Assembly (NCBI GenBank): GCA_966250335.1
Contig: CBINGZ010000009.1
Span: 82,745-146,744 of the forward strand
DNA length: 64,000 nt
From: OLB7 sp966250335
GTDB lineage: Bacteria; Bacteroidota; Ignavibacteria; OLB7
Direction of reading: 5' to 3'
In this document: one piece after another, positions 1-9,342 of the stretch
Position numbering within the stretch: the stretch's first letter is position 1
Layout of the letters: every line of letters begins with the position of its first letter
Translations under genes and position numbers: made by a program
Notes under the pieces: generated by a model
Databases searched by the model: none
Told to the model about the DNA's origin: nothing
Seen by the model: the letters and a program-made list of their open reading frames with translations, nothing else

Positions 1-2879
1 TGCGTCAACCATCGTCCGTCGACCCTGATCCGGATCAGATAGGCTCCGTCCGGGAGCCCGGCGACGGGGATCTCGGCCCGCGTCTCGCCGGCGCTCGTGA
101 CCAGGATCCGCCTTGTCAGTTCGCTCCCCGTCATATCGTAGAGCGTGAGTTCGGCCGGCTCTCCGGCGGTTTCGGAGGTGAAGAGCGCCGTCGCCGACTC
201 TCTCGCCGGGTTCGGGTAGAGCTTCAGAGCGCCGATCGCTCCGGAGCCTTCATCCTTCCCTTCGGACCCTCTTCCCTCGGCCTTGCGCGAGCCCCCTTTC
301 CCCGGGGCCGCGAGGAACGGGATGTTGCTCGTCTGCGCCAGGATCCAGTACTCCTCGCTCTCGTGATAGATCGTCGCGGGATCTGTCGACCAGACCTGGA
401 TCCAGTAGTCGTAGTTCTTGAAGTCCGCGCCGTTGACCGTCATGACCTTCTCGCCGATCCCCGCCGGCGGCGATCCCGGGATGGCGGTGACGTTCCCCCC
501 CGACTTGGCCCGGCGATAGAGGGTCAGCCTGTACGGCTTCGAGTGTTCGTAGAGCACCACCTGCAGGTTGGTCGTCGTCTCCGTATGCTTGATCTGGAGC
601 CAGTCCTCCTTGTCATTCTTGCAGAGCAGTCCGATATAGTATTCGTTGGTCGGAATCCTCCGCGCCTTGTCGAAGGTGTTGTCCGGTTCGTACGAACCGC
701 AGTCGACCGTGGTGTAGAAGGCGGCGCCGGGGCTCCAGTCGCTGTAGAGGTTGTTCGAATACTTGGAGCGGACGTAGCAGGCGTACCGCTGATCCGGCTG
801 CAGAAGGGTGAGGATGACCGATGTCCCGTTCACGGTGCGATATGTCCAGGGGCTGAGCGCCGTCCCGTTCTGCGAGACACGCGCGGAGATCATCTCGTAC
901 TGCGTTACACCGGGAACCTGCGTCCAGTTCAGCTTTGCCGTCGTCGGCGTGATCGTCGAAGCCCAGAGCTCTTCGGGCTCCACCGGGTTCCCCCCGAAGA
1001 ACTGAACGAGCGCTGTGTAGGCGCTGAAGGTGTTGCCGTTCCGCGCCCTGATCCGCACCTGATAGTTCGCCTGCTCCAGATTCTCCAGCTTCGCCTCGTT
1101 CAGGGTTACCTGACCGATCGTCGTCCAGCTCGCGGCCCCGACCTTTCTGTACTGCACCTCGTAGGCGGTGGCGCCCGCCGACCTGGTCCACTTCACCACC
1201 GCCGTGTTTCCGGCCTGCGGGGTCTCCGATCTCTTGCGTGTGATCCCGGCCGAAGCGACGGTCACGCCGGTCGGAGGCATGAGATACTGCGACAGACCGT
1301 TGATGCAGATCGAATACGCCTGGCTTCCGCCGCGCAGAGTCCCCTTGCCGGTCACCGTGACCTTGTAGATATGCGCGAAGGTCCCGAGGAACGAAAGATC
1401 GGCCGACTTGAAGTAGATCTGCTCGACGTTGTCGACCTTGTTGTCGTCGTGCTTCGCCTCGGCGGTCGGGCTGGCCGGGTCGAGCGCGTAGGGGAGGATC
1501 GGGAGAACGGACTGCATGCCGTTGATGATCGGGTAGAGCTTCAGGTCGAGGTCGTTGACCAGCATCCGCTTCCTGTCGTTCAGCGGGAGGTAGGTTCCGA
1601 TCTTGTCGGCGGGTGTTCCCTCGGGGTCGGTCCATGCGATCGTGATCCTGCCGAACTGGTTGGGGTTGCCCCTCACATAGAACTCGACAACTTCATTCTG
1701 CGATAGAGTATCCTGCCTGACCGAGAACCCGCCGTTGGTCGTGCTCTGCGTGATCAGGTCGACGGCGGCCTTGACGTCGACCTGGCCCCAGCCGTAGAGG
1801 TAGTCGGGGCCCGGCCTTCCCAGGTCCTTCGCCGTGTGGATCAGCAGGCCGCGCGCCGTGGAGGCGAGCATGTTCGGGAAGGGGATCTTCTTCTCCCACT
1901 GCTGCTTCATCAGCAGAACGGCTCCCGCCACGGCCGGTGTCGCATACGATGTTCCGTCGACGCTGGAGTCGTACTGCACCATCGAGCTCGGTTTTCCACA
2001 GACGGTGACATCGACTCCGAGGGCCACCACATCGGGCTTGATCCGGCCGTCGTCGGTGGGCCCTGTGCTGCTCTGGGGCCAGAGAAGACCGTTCCTGTCC
2101 ACCGCCCCGACCACGATGGCGTTCTTGGCGGTCGCCTGCGACACCAGCACGTCGTAGCCCCCCTCGCCGCCGTTCTTCGGGTGGAGCGTGCTGCTCCTCA
2201 CGAAGGTCCCGTCCGATTTCGCCGCGTCGTACTCGGTGCCGGGGGAGGGGGCGAGCCAGCGCTGGTTGCCGGCGGCCACCACCGGTATCTGGGTGCGATA
2301 TTTGAAGATCACCGAGTCGAGCTTTTTGGCCCATGTATCGTAGTAGCCGAACGCCCGCTCCTCCGACCCTGCGACGTTCAGCTCGTTGAGTCCTTCAAGC
2401 GTTCCGGTCCACTGCCACTGGGTGGGGCCGACCTGGCGCCACCCCCGGTTGATGCCGTAGGAGTGACAGCTCACATCCCATTCCCATCCCCCCACCTGAT
2501 CCAGAAACATCTGGATCGAGCCGTCGACGATGAACATATCGCCACGCGATGCGCGAGCGATCCCCCGCGCCCTCGGGTGCTTCCCCTGCGCCAGGATCAG
2601 CCCGGTGACCTGGGTGGGGTGGAGCCCCGTGATGCCGATCGTCGGGGCGGCGTAGACGAAAAGATTCGTGACCCCCTTGAACTCCGGATGGGTCTTGGTG
2701 GGGGAGCGCTGGAACTCGAAGATGCCGACCCGCTGTCCCTCGCCGTTGAGCTTGTACGGGGCGTTCCAGAGCGTGTGGGCGTTGATCGCCGTCGCATGGT
2801 CCGCCGGCTGCGCGGCGGCCTGAAGCGCCGCGAGAGCGCAGAGGCAGAACGTTGAAACGATCCTGTTGTATGCGTTCAT
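1..2879 (-). CDS. T9SS-exported subtilisin-like (S8) serine peptidase, 3' end outside window
   Basis: The frame is open from an ATG at 2879 to base 1 without a stop, so at least 959 residues are encoded and the C-terminus is cut by the window edge. The N-terminus (MNAYNRIVSTFCLCALAALQ) is a signal peptide. Subtilase hallmarks are visible: VGIFEFQ near residue 55 at the Asp position, LHPTQVTG (His87), SCHSYG, VAAGNQRW (oxyanion Asn) and GTSYATP (Ser311). Two Fn3-like domains follow (about residues 510-690), then a pre-peptidase C-terminal-like region starting CGSYEPDN, then a T9SS sorting domain with KLYPNPARES and PDGAYLIRI near the edge. The family consists of secreted endopeptidases. The canonical catalytic Asp is replaced by Glu in this reading, so activity is uncertain. 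It lies 45 bp downstream of another T9SS gene on the same strand and is probably co-transcribed with it. Confidence 0.88.
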   Translation of the reverse strand, partial: MNAYNRIVSTFCLCALAALQAAAQPADHATAINAHTLWNAPYKLNGEGQRVGIFEFQRSPTKTHPEFKGVTNLFVYAAPTIGITGLHPTQVTGLILAQGKHPRARGIARASRGDMFIVDGSIQMFLDQVGGWEWDVSCHSYGINRGWRQVGPTQWQWTGTLEGLNELNVAGSEERAFGYYDTWAKKLDSVIFKYRTQIPVVAAGNQRWLAPSPGTEYDAAKSDGTFVRSSTLHPKNGGEGGYDVLVSQATAKNAIVVGAVDRNGLLWPQSSTGPTDDGRIKPDVVALGVDVTVCGKPSSMVQYDSSVDGTSYATPAVAGAVLLMKQQWEKKIPFPNMLASTARGLLIHTAKDLGRPGPDYLYGWGQVDVKAAVDLITQSTTNGGFSVRQDTLSQNEVVEFYVRGNPNQFGRITIAWTDPEGTPADKIGTYLPLNDRKRMLVNDLDLKLYPIINGMQSVLPILPYALDPASPTAEAKHDDNKVDNVEQIYFKSADLSFLGTFAHIYKVTVTGKGTLRGGSQAYSICINGLSQYLMPPTGVTVASAGITRKRSETPQAGNTAVVKWTRSAGATAYEVQYRKVGAASWTTIGQVTLNEAKLENLEQANYQVRIRARNGNTFSAYTALVQFFGGNPVEPEELWASTITPTTAKLNWTQVPGVTQYEMISARVSQNGTALSPWTYRTVNGTSVILTLLQPDQRYACYVRSKYSNNLYSDWSPGAAFYTTVDCGSYEPDNTFDKARRIPTNEYYIGLLCKNDKEDWLQIKHTETTTNLQVVLYEHSKPYRLTLYRRAKSGGNVTAIPGSPPAGIGEKVMTVNGADFKNYDYWIQVWSTDPATIYHESEEYWILAQTSNIPFLAAPGKGGSRKAEGRGSEGKDEGSGAIGALKLYPNPARESATALFTSETAGEPAELTLYDMTGSELTRRILVTSAGETRAEIPVAGLPDGAYLIRIRVDGRWLT

Positions 2880-2924
2880 GATATCCGGTATGATATTGTT
2901 TGATGGATCGCTGCGCGATGAATG

Positions 2925-4724
2925 TTATCTGATGACGGTGATCATCTTCGTGGTGCTGAGGGTTCCGGTCGTGATCCGGCAGCAGTAGATCCCGGCGGCC
3001 ACGCCGTTCAGGGGGATCGTCAGTCCGGTCGAACCGGCGCTCCGGCCGGTGAAGGTTCCTCCGGTCACGCGGTTCCCGGCCAGGTCGTAGAGCTCGATCA
3101 GCACCTCGGCCGACTCGCCGCAGTGGACCTGCACCGTCATATCGTATGCCGCCGGAATCGGATAGATCTTCGCCGCCGGCGGCGCCGCCGGAGCCTCCGT
3201 CTCCACGTCCGACGTCCCCGCCTCCGTGGTGAAGCTCCAGACGTCCGACCAGGCGCTCGGCCCGCTCTCGTTCAGCGCCCGCACCCGCCAGCGGTAGGTC
3301 GTTCCCTTCTCCAGATCGGCGGCGACGGCCGTCGGCTCCAGCGCGGCAAGCCGGGTCGATTCCTCCCCGAAGCTCTCATCGGGAGATATTTCGACGATGT
3401 AGGAGGTGGCGTTCTTCGCCCTCTCCCAGACCAGCTCCGTCGGGAGCGTCGCGTCGCCGGAGGCATCGGCCGGGGAGATCAGGAGCGGCTTCGACGGAGT
3501 CTCCGCCTGCGCCGTCTTCGTGCTGAAGCTGAAGGGACGCGACCAGGCGCTCTCGCCGACGCCGTTCTCCGCGCGGACCCGCCAGTGATAGGTCGAATCG
3601 AGGGTCAGTCCGGAGATCTCGTAGGAGGCGGTCGTCGTCCTCCCGCCGCCGGTCAGGAGGGCGAACTCCGGGTCGTGGGAGAGCTGGAGGGTGTAGCCCG
3701 TCGCGTCGGGGATGCTGTCCCAGGAGAGCATCACCGTTTCCGGGATGTAGGTCGCCCCGTTCGCCGGCAGCAGAAGCTGCGGCGCGACCGGGCCGGAGGG
3801 CTTCGGCGGGGCTGTCGAGAAGCTGAACTCCTTTGTCCACTCGCTTCTGCTCTCGTCGCCGGAGCTTCGCACGCGCCAGAAGTAGGTCTCTCCCGGCGTG
3901 AGGTTCACCGCGTCGAACGCCGTCGAGTCGAGATCGGCCGCCGCGGCCACGAGCTCGGTGAAGTCGTTCGTTCGCGCGACCTCGACGTCGTACCGGACCT
4001 TCATGGCGGCCGTTCCGCTCCAGATCAGCGCCACGTCGCCGGGGAGCGAGGCGGCGCCGTCGGCGGGGGAGATGAGAACCGGAGTCGGGAGGGGCGCGGG
4101 GGCCGGCCATGCCGTCGTGAAGGTGAACCAGCGCGACCAGACGCCGGGGGCGGCCGCGCCGACCAGCCGGGCCCGCCAGAAGTACTGCGTCCCCTGCTTC
4201 AGCCCGGTCAGGAGCTTCTCAGGCATGGTGGTCTGCGCCCGTTCGGAAGGTCTGAACTCCCCGTTCTCCGCCCATTCCACCTCATAATCTCCCGCCCCCG
4301 CGATCGCCGTCCATTCCAGCTTCACGGCTCCCTCCATGTCGGTCGTCCCGTCCGCCGGGAGAAGGAGCTGGGGGATGCCGGTCGAGGGGCGGGTCGTAAA
4401 GGTGTTGACCGCCGACCAGGGGGTGGGATTTCCGAGAGGATCGAGACCCCTGACCCGCCAGTGGTAGCTCTTCTGGAAGAGGAGATTCGTGAAGCCGGCG
4501 GTCGACTCGCCGACCGTCGCCTCTTCGTACTCGGTGAAGTCGTCGGTCATGGAGAGATGGACCTCGTAGGCGCTCGCCGTTGAAAGGGGGCGCCAGGAGA
4601 GGGTGACGTCGATCGGCTGATCGGTCGCTCCGTTCGGGGGAGCGTTCGGGACCGGCTGTGCCGCCAGGCTGCCCGCCACCAGCAGCGCCAGCCCTGCAAT
4701 CGTGAGGATGTTCCTGTTCGTCAT
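2925..4724 (-). CDS. Secreted protein with five fibronectin type III domains and T9SS sorting domain
   Basis: 599 residues. The N-terminus MTNRNILTIAGLALLVAGSL is a signal peptide ending near AAQP. Five Fn3-like units of about 95 residues follow, each opening with P-x-L-L-x-P-A-D/N-G or similar and closing with YxWRVRA...W(S)xxFxFxT; approximate ranges are 25-115, 117-210, 213-308, 311-405 and 408-500. The last 85 residues form a T9SS type A sorting domain (IYPIPAAYD, ELYDLAGNRV, GIYCCRI, TKMITVIR). No catalytic domain is visible, so it is probably an adhesive or structural surface protein. The sorting domain is known to be recognised by the type IX outer-membrane translocon. It sits between the zinc-ribbon gene and the subtilase on the same strand. 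Confidence 0.88.
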   Translation of the reverse strand: MTNRNILTIAGLALLVAGSLAAQPVPNAPPNGATDQPIDVTLSWRPLSTASAYEVHLSMTDDFTEYEEATVGESTAGFTNLLFQKSYHWRVRGLDPLGNPTPWSAVNTFTTRPSTGIPQLLLPADGTTDMEGAVKLEWTAIAGAGDYEVEWAENGEFRPSERAQTTMPEKLLTGLKQGTQYFWRARLVGAAAPGVWSRWFTFTTAWPAPAPLPTPVLISPADGAASLPGDVALIWSGTAAMKVRYDVEVARTNDFTELVAAAADLDSTAFDAVNLTPGETYFWRVRSSGDESRSEWTKEFSFSTAPPKPSGPVAPQLLLPANGATYIPETVMLSWDSIPDATGYTLQLSHDPEFALLTGGGRTTTASYEISGLTLDSTYHWRVRAENGVGESAWSRPFSFSTKTAQAETPSKPLLISPADASGDATLPTELVWERAKNATSYIVEISPDESFGEESTRLAALEPTAVAADLEKGTTYRWRVRALNESGPSAWSDVWSFTTEAGTSDVETEAPAAPPAAKIYPIPAAYDMTVQVHCGESAEVLIELYDLAGNRVTGGTFTGRSAGSTGLTIPLNGVAAGIYCCRITTGTLSTTKMITVIR

Positions 4725-4796
4725 GTCTCGTATCTCGGAATGTTGTTGAGGTCGATTGAAGCGTTCGTTGAAGGTCGTTTGGTCGGTTGCGGCCCC

Positions 4797-5039
4797 TTAT
4801 CCGCTCCCGTTCCGGGGGATCTGCGAGCCGGGCGTGCGGGGCGATCCAAGGGAGGCGCCGCACCTGGAGCAGAAGAAGGCGATGGCGTGGCGGATCATCT
4901 CTCCGCAGGTTCCGCAGCGGCGCACCAGCGGCGAGCCGCAGTTGGGGCAGAATCTATCCTCGTCGTAGCCGGCGGTCCGGCAGAGAGGACAGTGGGGGAC
5001 TGTCCCGAGGTACGGGGGGGCTGTCAGCGGAGTGTTCAT
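4797..5039 (-). CDS. Small double zinc-ribbon protein (80 aa)
   Basis: An 80-residue protein with start ATG at 5039 (MNTPLTAPPYLGTV...). It carries four Cys pairs: CPLC (17-20), CPNC (31-34), CGTC (42-45) and CSRC (57-60). This spacing is that of two zinc-ribbon knuckles, as in double-zinc-ribbon (DZANK-type) domains. No enzyme domain accompanies them, so a protein- or nucleic-acid-binding adaptor role is possible but unproven. It is transcribed divergently from the large STAND regulator at 5203 and lies 72 bp upstream of the Fn3/T9SS gene on its own strand. The conserved knuckle spacing argues that it is a real gene even though it is short. Confidence 0.72.
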   Translation of the reverse strand: MNTPLTAPPYLGTVPHCPLCRTAGYDEDRFCPNCGSPLVRRCGTCGEMIRHAIAFFCSRCGASLGSPRTPGSQIPRNGSG

Positions 5040-5202
5040 GGTTCGACGCCGGTCCTTGTTTTCGCCTGCCGCGCTATCTTGTCCGCGGCTGTCATCGTTC
5101 TTCAAGGTATTCCCGACCGGGGACAAAAGCCGGCGACGGCGGGGACAGTTCGTCGAAATCGCGCGGAGAACCGACTTCGCCCCCTTTTTTCTCCTCAAGC
5201 TC

Positions 5203-8200
5203 ATGTCGTCCACACCTCTTTTCATCGAGTTCCTGAACCACGGGACCCTTCCGTTCGTGGGGCGCAGGGCCGAGCGCGACAGGATCGTCGCCTTCTGGCG
5301 GGGAGCGCCGGAATCGCACGGGCTGCGCGCGTTCCTGGTGATCGGCGAGGCGGGGTCGGGGAAGAGCAGGCTTCTGGATGAGACCTTCCCGGCGGTCATG
5401 GCCGCCGGCGGCGCGGTGGTGCATGTCAGGCTTCGTCCGGAGGGAGCGGTCTCGATCGCCCCTCTTCTGGCGCAGGGACTCTGGCGCTCGGAGATCGGCA
5501 GGCAGATCCTCCGGCAGCCCCCCGACGAAAGCCTTCCGGCGGTCATCGCCCTCCTCAGAAGGCTCTGCGGCCTGCGGCGCGTGCTCCTGGTGATCGAGGA
5601 TATCCATCTGCTGGAAGGGGCGACGCTCCGCGAGTTCGCTCTTCTCGTCGAGGCACTTGCCGATGAACATCTGGCGCTTCTTGCCGCCGCCCGTCCCGTG
5701 GAGATCGCGGCGCGGGGGACGCTGGAGAGCCGTCCGACCGAGGAGATGCGGCTGGGGACATTGACCGGGGAGGAGATCGGCGAGATGTGGAGCGGTATCT
5801 TCGGCGGCGTTCCGGAACCGGCCATCGTCACGGCTCTGCTGGACGCCACGCGCGGGAACGCTCTGGCGCTCCGTTCGGTCCTCCGGGGCGCCATCAACGC
5901 GGGGGCGATCGGTCCGGAACGTGACGGCGGGTGGCGGGTGCAGGTCTCCCGGGGGGCCTTCGCCGAGCTTGCGGGGCGGAACGCCCGGCAGCTCACGCTC
6001 GGCATGACGAGTCATCTTGGAGATGAGGAACGGAGGGTCGCGGCCCTTCTCTCGGCGCTCGGGGAGGTCTTCTCGCGCGAGGCGGCGGCGAAACTGATCC
6101 CGGACGGGGAGGAAGCTCTTCTCGATTCGCTCCTCTTCCGCGGCGTGCTGGTCCGCTCGACGACGGCGGCCAGCTCGATCAACGGCGCGCGGAGCGACGG
6201 GATGCTTCTCGCCTTCACCCATTCCCTTCTCCATAAAACCTTCGCCGAATCGACCGACCACGACGTCGACCGGCTGGTCCGGACCGTGCTGTCGCGCGCC
6301 CCCCTCTATTCGGTGCTGCCGTTCCAGATCATCGCGGGGTCGGCGGGAGCCTTCACCGGCACGCAGGAGGAGATCGGGGACGCCATCCAGCTCGCCTACG
6401 AGATCACGCGCCACCTGAGCCCCACCCCCGACTGGCAGCTCGTGCGGGAGGCATGGCGCGCCGCCGAACGTCTCACCGCGATACATGCCGGAAGATCCGA
6501 TCCCGCCGCCGTCCGTGAGTACAGCATCCGGCTCATCCATCTCGAGATCTACCTGATCAACAGGGGGCGGAACTTCGATCCCCTCTCGATCAAGACGATC
6601 AAGGAGGCGGCCGGACGACTGATGGAGCTGACCGAGGAGCCGCTGCCGGAGCATCTTCGCCCCGGCCGACTCCATGCCCTCGCCTACGCCTACGACATTC
6701 ATGTCGATGAAACCCAGAAGCCGAGCCCCGAGATCTGGGATCGGGCCGAGGCGCTCCTCGAGCTCGATCCGTCGCTGATCGTCACCGCCGGCTATCTCAA
6801 CTTCCTCAGCTTCACGGCGAACGTGACCGAACTGATTCGCAAGGAGGATCACTTCGGGATACTTCGGCAGGTCGAATCGCGTTACGAGATGCTGATCGCA
6901 TGGCCCGACGCGGGCCCGGCCGTCATCCACGAGGCCAGAACCAAGATCGGCTCCCATCTGCTGCAGCTTTATGAATCGGAGGAGGAGGTGCTCCGGAGGA
7001 AGCGGGAGGCCGTCGCCCTGCTGGAGATCGCCGCCCCCTTCGACTGGCTGGCGCAGTTCAGGGTGATCGAACTGCATGTCCATACGCTCGACATCCCCTT
7101 CGTCGACCCGATCGTCGACGCCGCCGCCGAGGCGATGCGGAAGCTCGGGGTGATGACCACCTATTTCATCACCCGTCGCGTCCGGATGGTGCTGGACGGC
7201 GCCCGGGGAGAACCGTGGCGGGAGATCGCCGCCGCCGCGCGCGCCCTGGTCGAGACCTGCGTCTACTCCTTCAAGCCGAGCTTCACGGTCGGCCTGACCG
7301 CCGAACTGCTGACGGCCGCGCTCCTCCGGAACGAGATGGAGTGGGTCGACGCGATCATGGAGGAGTATGAGGCGAGCATCGCCAATCCGATGTTTCCCTT
7401 CTGCGAGCTGCTTCTGGCGGCGATCGTCCGGGACCGGCTCCCGTGGGCGTGCGGGATCGTGGTCCGTCACCATGCGTCGCCGACCGACTGGCTCTACCGC
7501 TCGGGACGGAACGACGATCTGGTGGTGCGGATGGCTCTTGCCGCGACCGGCGGGTCGGACCCCGATGGGGCAGAGGCCGCGATCGCCGATGCGCTCGTCG
7601 TGCTCCGGAAGCCGATTCTCAACTACTACGATATTCTTACCGCCCGATGCCTGATCGGGCTCGTTGAATCTATCTGGAAACGATATCCCGATTCGATCTC
7701 CCGGGAATCTCGCGAAACGATCGGATCGTGCGTGGAGGCGATCGTGCTCTGGCTCCATGAGCGAAGGATCGGAGCGTATATGATCCCGACCCTCGATCTC
7801 TGCGGCCGATATCTTCCCCCCGAACAGCTCGAGATATGGCGCGGGCTCGCGAAGGATCTGGAAGGAGCCTGGAGCGTGACGAACGACGAGCCGGAGCTGA
7901 AGGGGGAGAGCCGTCTGACGGTGACGATGCTCGGGGCGATTCAGACGATCCGGCCGGGAGAGGAGCCGCAACGCCTGCGGGGGGCGCGTCATCAGGCGCT
8001 GCTCGGGTTGCTGGTGGCGCAGGCGCTCCTGAAGAAGAAGCTCCAGCGCGCCGAGTTCCTGGCCCTCGCCTCGGGTGAGATCGATGATCCGGAGAAGGCG
8101 CGGCAGTGGACGAACAAGGCGGTGCTCCGGCTTCGCGAGGCGATCGGCAACGAGGCGATCGTCACCGGAGGGGAGACGCCCGGGCTGAACCTTGAACTGG

Positions 8201-8583
8201 TGACCGTCGATCTGATCGAGGCCGAGTCGCTGCTTGTGAGCGCGGAGCTGGCCCTGCGCGAACGGAATCTCTCCAGGGGGCGCGAGGCGCTTCTCGCCAT
8301 GCTCGCCGTCACCCGCGGCGAGGTTCCCTATCCGGGGCTCTACGACAGATTCTTCGAGTCGGCGCGGGAGGAGTTCGAAAGCCGTTCCAGAAGGGCGATC
8401 GTGGAGGCTGCGCGTCGTCTTCTCGCCGAGGAGGATCATGCCGGCGCCGAGGAGCTGCTCGGGGCCGCCTTCGGCTGGATGAAGGAGGATGAGGAGATCG
8501 CCGAGCTTCTCGAGGAGACGCTCCGTGCCGCCGGCAAGGCGACCGAGGCGGTTCGCGTCCGGATGGCGGGGGCGACGGCGTGA
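5203..8583 (+). CDS. STAND-type ATPase transcriptional regulator with C-terminal SARP/BTAD-like domain
   Basis: 1,126 residues from ATG at 5203. An upstream in-frame ATG at 5032 would add 57 low-complexity residues and was rejected, because the paralogue at 28067-31402 aligns from MSSTPLFIEF (PFVGR). The N-terminus is an AAA_16/STAND NTPase: PFVGR at 17-21, Walker A GEAGSGKS at 48-55 and Walker B LLVIEDIH near 128-135. A long helical middle region (about 330-880) has no clear motif and may be degenerate TPR. Residues about 900-1000 (LRGARHQALLGLLV ... LRLREAIG) resemble the winged helix of SARP regulators and about 1000-1110 resemble the bacterial transcriptional activation domain. The DNA-binding part is C-terminal, the reverse of AfsR. 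It is likely an ATP-dependent transcription switch; its targets are unknown. Confidence 0.8.
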   Translation: MSSTPLFIEFLNHGTLPFVGRRAERDRIVAFWRGAPESHGLRAFLVIGEAGSGKSRLLDETFPAVMAAGGAVVHVRLRPEGAVSIAPLLAQGLWRSEIGRQILRQPPDESLPAVIALLRRLCGLRRVLLVIEDIHLLEGATLREFALLVEALADEHLALLAAARPVEIAARGTLESRPTEEMRLGTLTGEEIGEMWSGIFGGVPEPAIVTALLDATRGNALALRSVLRGAINAGAIGPERDGGWRVQVSRGAFAELAGRNARQLTLGMTSHLGDEERRVAALLSALGEVFSREAAAKLIPDGEEALLDSLLFRGVLVRSTTAASSINGARSDGMLLAFTHSLLHKTFAESTDHDVDRLVRTVLSRAPLYSVLPFQIIAGSAGAFTGTQEEIGDAIQLAYEITRHLSPTPDWQLVREAWRAAERLTAIHAGRSDPAAVREYSIRLIHLEIYLINRGRNFDPLSIKTIKEAAGRLMELTEEPLPEHLRPGRLHALAYAYDIHVDETQKPSPEIWDRAEALLELDPSLIVTAGYLNFLSFTANVTELIRKEDHFGILRQVESRYEMLIAWPDAGPAVIHEARTKIGSHLLQLYESEEEVLRRKREAVALLEIAAPFDWLAQFRVIELHVHTLDIPFVDPIVDAAAEAMRKLGVMTTYFITRRVRMVLDGARGEPWREIAAAARALVETCVYSFKPSFTVGLTAELLTAALLRNEMEWVDAIMEEYEASIANPMFPFCELLLAAIVRDRLPWACGIVVRHHASPTDWLYRSGRNDDLVVRMALAATGGSDPDGAEAAIADALVVLRKPILNYYDILTARCLIGLVESIWKRYPDSISRESRETIGSCVEAIVLWLHERRIGAYMIPTLDLCGRYLPPEQLEIWRGLAKDLEGAWSVTNDEPELKGESRLTVTMLGAIQTIRPGEEPQRLRGARHQALLGLLVAQALLKKKLQRAEFLALASGEIDDPEKARQWTNKAVLRLREAIGNEAIVTGGETPGLNLELVTVDLIEAESLLVSAELALRERNLSRGREALLAMLAVTRGEVPYPGLYDRFFESAREEFESRSRRAIVEAARRLLAEEDHAGAEELLGAAFGWMKEDEEIAELLEETLRAAGKATEAVRVRMAGATA

Positions 8584-8760
8584 GATACCTGATCGGATAG
8601 CGATGTTCGAACGTGTCGGCCGCCGGGTCCGATACATTTTCCGTCGGGGGGATCAGGCCCCCGGGAATTATTTCATGGCTCGGATGTTGTGCAGAAGGAT
8701 CACCCCGCCGGCCTTCCCGTGAAGGCTTCGCGGCTCTTATCGACAAGCCTTCGATCCTCC

Positions 8761-9342
8761 ATGTTGCTCACCCGGAATCTCGTTCCCGTTCTTTCGGCGG
8801 CACTCCTTCTTCTCTCCGCCTGTTCCGACACCGATACCGACACGGTTCCGCAAACCGATTCGAATATCGTACAGGGAGATACATCCGCAACCCCGTCCCT
8901 CCCGTCGTCCGACTGGACCGTGACGGTCGAGGGGGTCGGCCCCGTCCGGATCGGAATGAGTCTGGCCGAACTGCGCGGCGCGGTCGAACTCGAGGCGACG
9001 GAGATCGATTCCACGGCCTCCTGTTTCCATGTCCGACCCCGCAACGCGCCGGCCGGACTGCTGGTCATGATCTCCGGCGGCCGGGTCGCGCGGGTCGAGG
9101 TGACCGAGGCGGGGATAACGACCGGAGAGGGGGCGGCGGTCGGCGACGAACCGGGCCGGATACGCCAGCTCTACCCCGGAACGGTGACCGAGCAACCTCA
9201 CAAGTACACCGACGGGAAGTACCTGATCGTGACCCCGCAGACGCCGGAGCGCCGGATCATTTTCGAGACCGACTCGACCCGGGTGACCCGTTTCAGGGTC
9301 GGGAAGACTCCGGAGGTGGAGTGGGTGGAGGGATGTTCGTAG
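8761..9342 (+). CDS. Putative lipoprotein of unknown function
   Basis: 193 residues from ATG at 8761. An upstream in-frame ATG at 8689 would place 24 residues ahead of the signal peptide and is less likely. The N-terminus MLLTRNLVPVLSAALLLLSA followed by Cys is a lipoprotein signal with lipobox LLSAC. A short acidic Ser/Thr/Asp-rich linker follows, then a domain beginning WTVTVEGVGPVRIGMSLAEL. The phrase G-P-V-R-I-G-M-S-L-A-E-L is typical of small bacterial proteins that compare a value against a threshold-like motif, but no enzyme family could be assigned. It lies 177 bp downstream of the STAND regulator on the same strand. Confidence 0.75.
   Translation: MLLTRNLVPVLSAALLLLSACSDTDTDTVPQTDSNIVQGDTSATPSLPSSDWTVTVEGVGPVRIGMSLAELRGAVELEATEIDSTASCFHVRPRNAPAGLLVMISGGRVARVEVTEAGITTGEGAAVGDEPGRIRQLYPGTVTEQPHKYTDGKYLIVTPQTPERRIIFETDSTRVTRFRVGKTPEVEWVEGCS

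Noticed and set aside
5092..8637. 1,181-codon minus-strand frame opposite the first STAND regulator
   Set aside because: Low-complexity Arg/Pro/Gly-rich translation; the plus strand has Walker motifs and a paralogue in the window.
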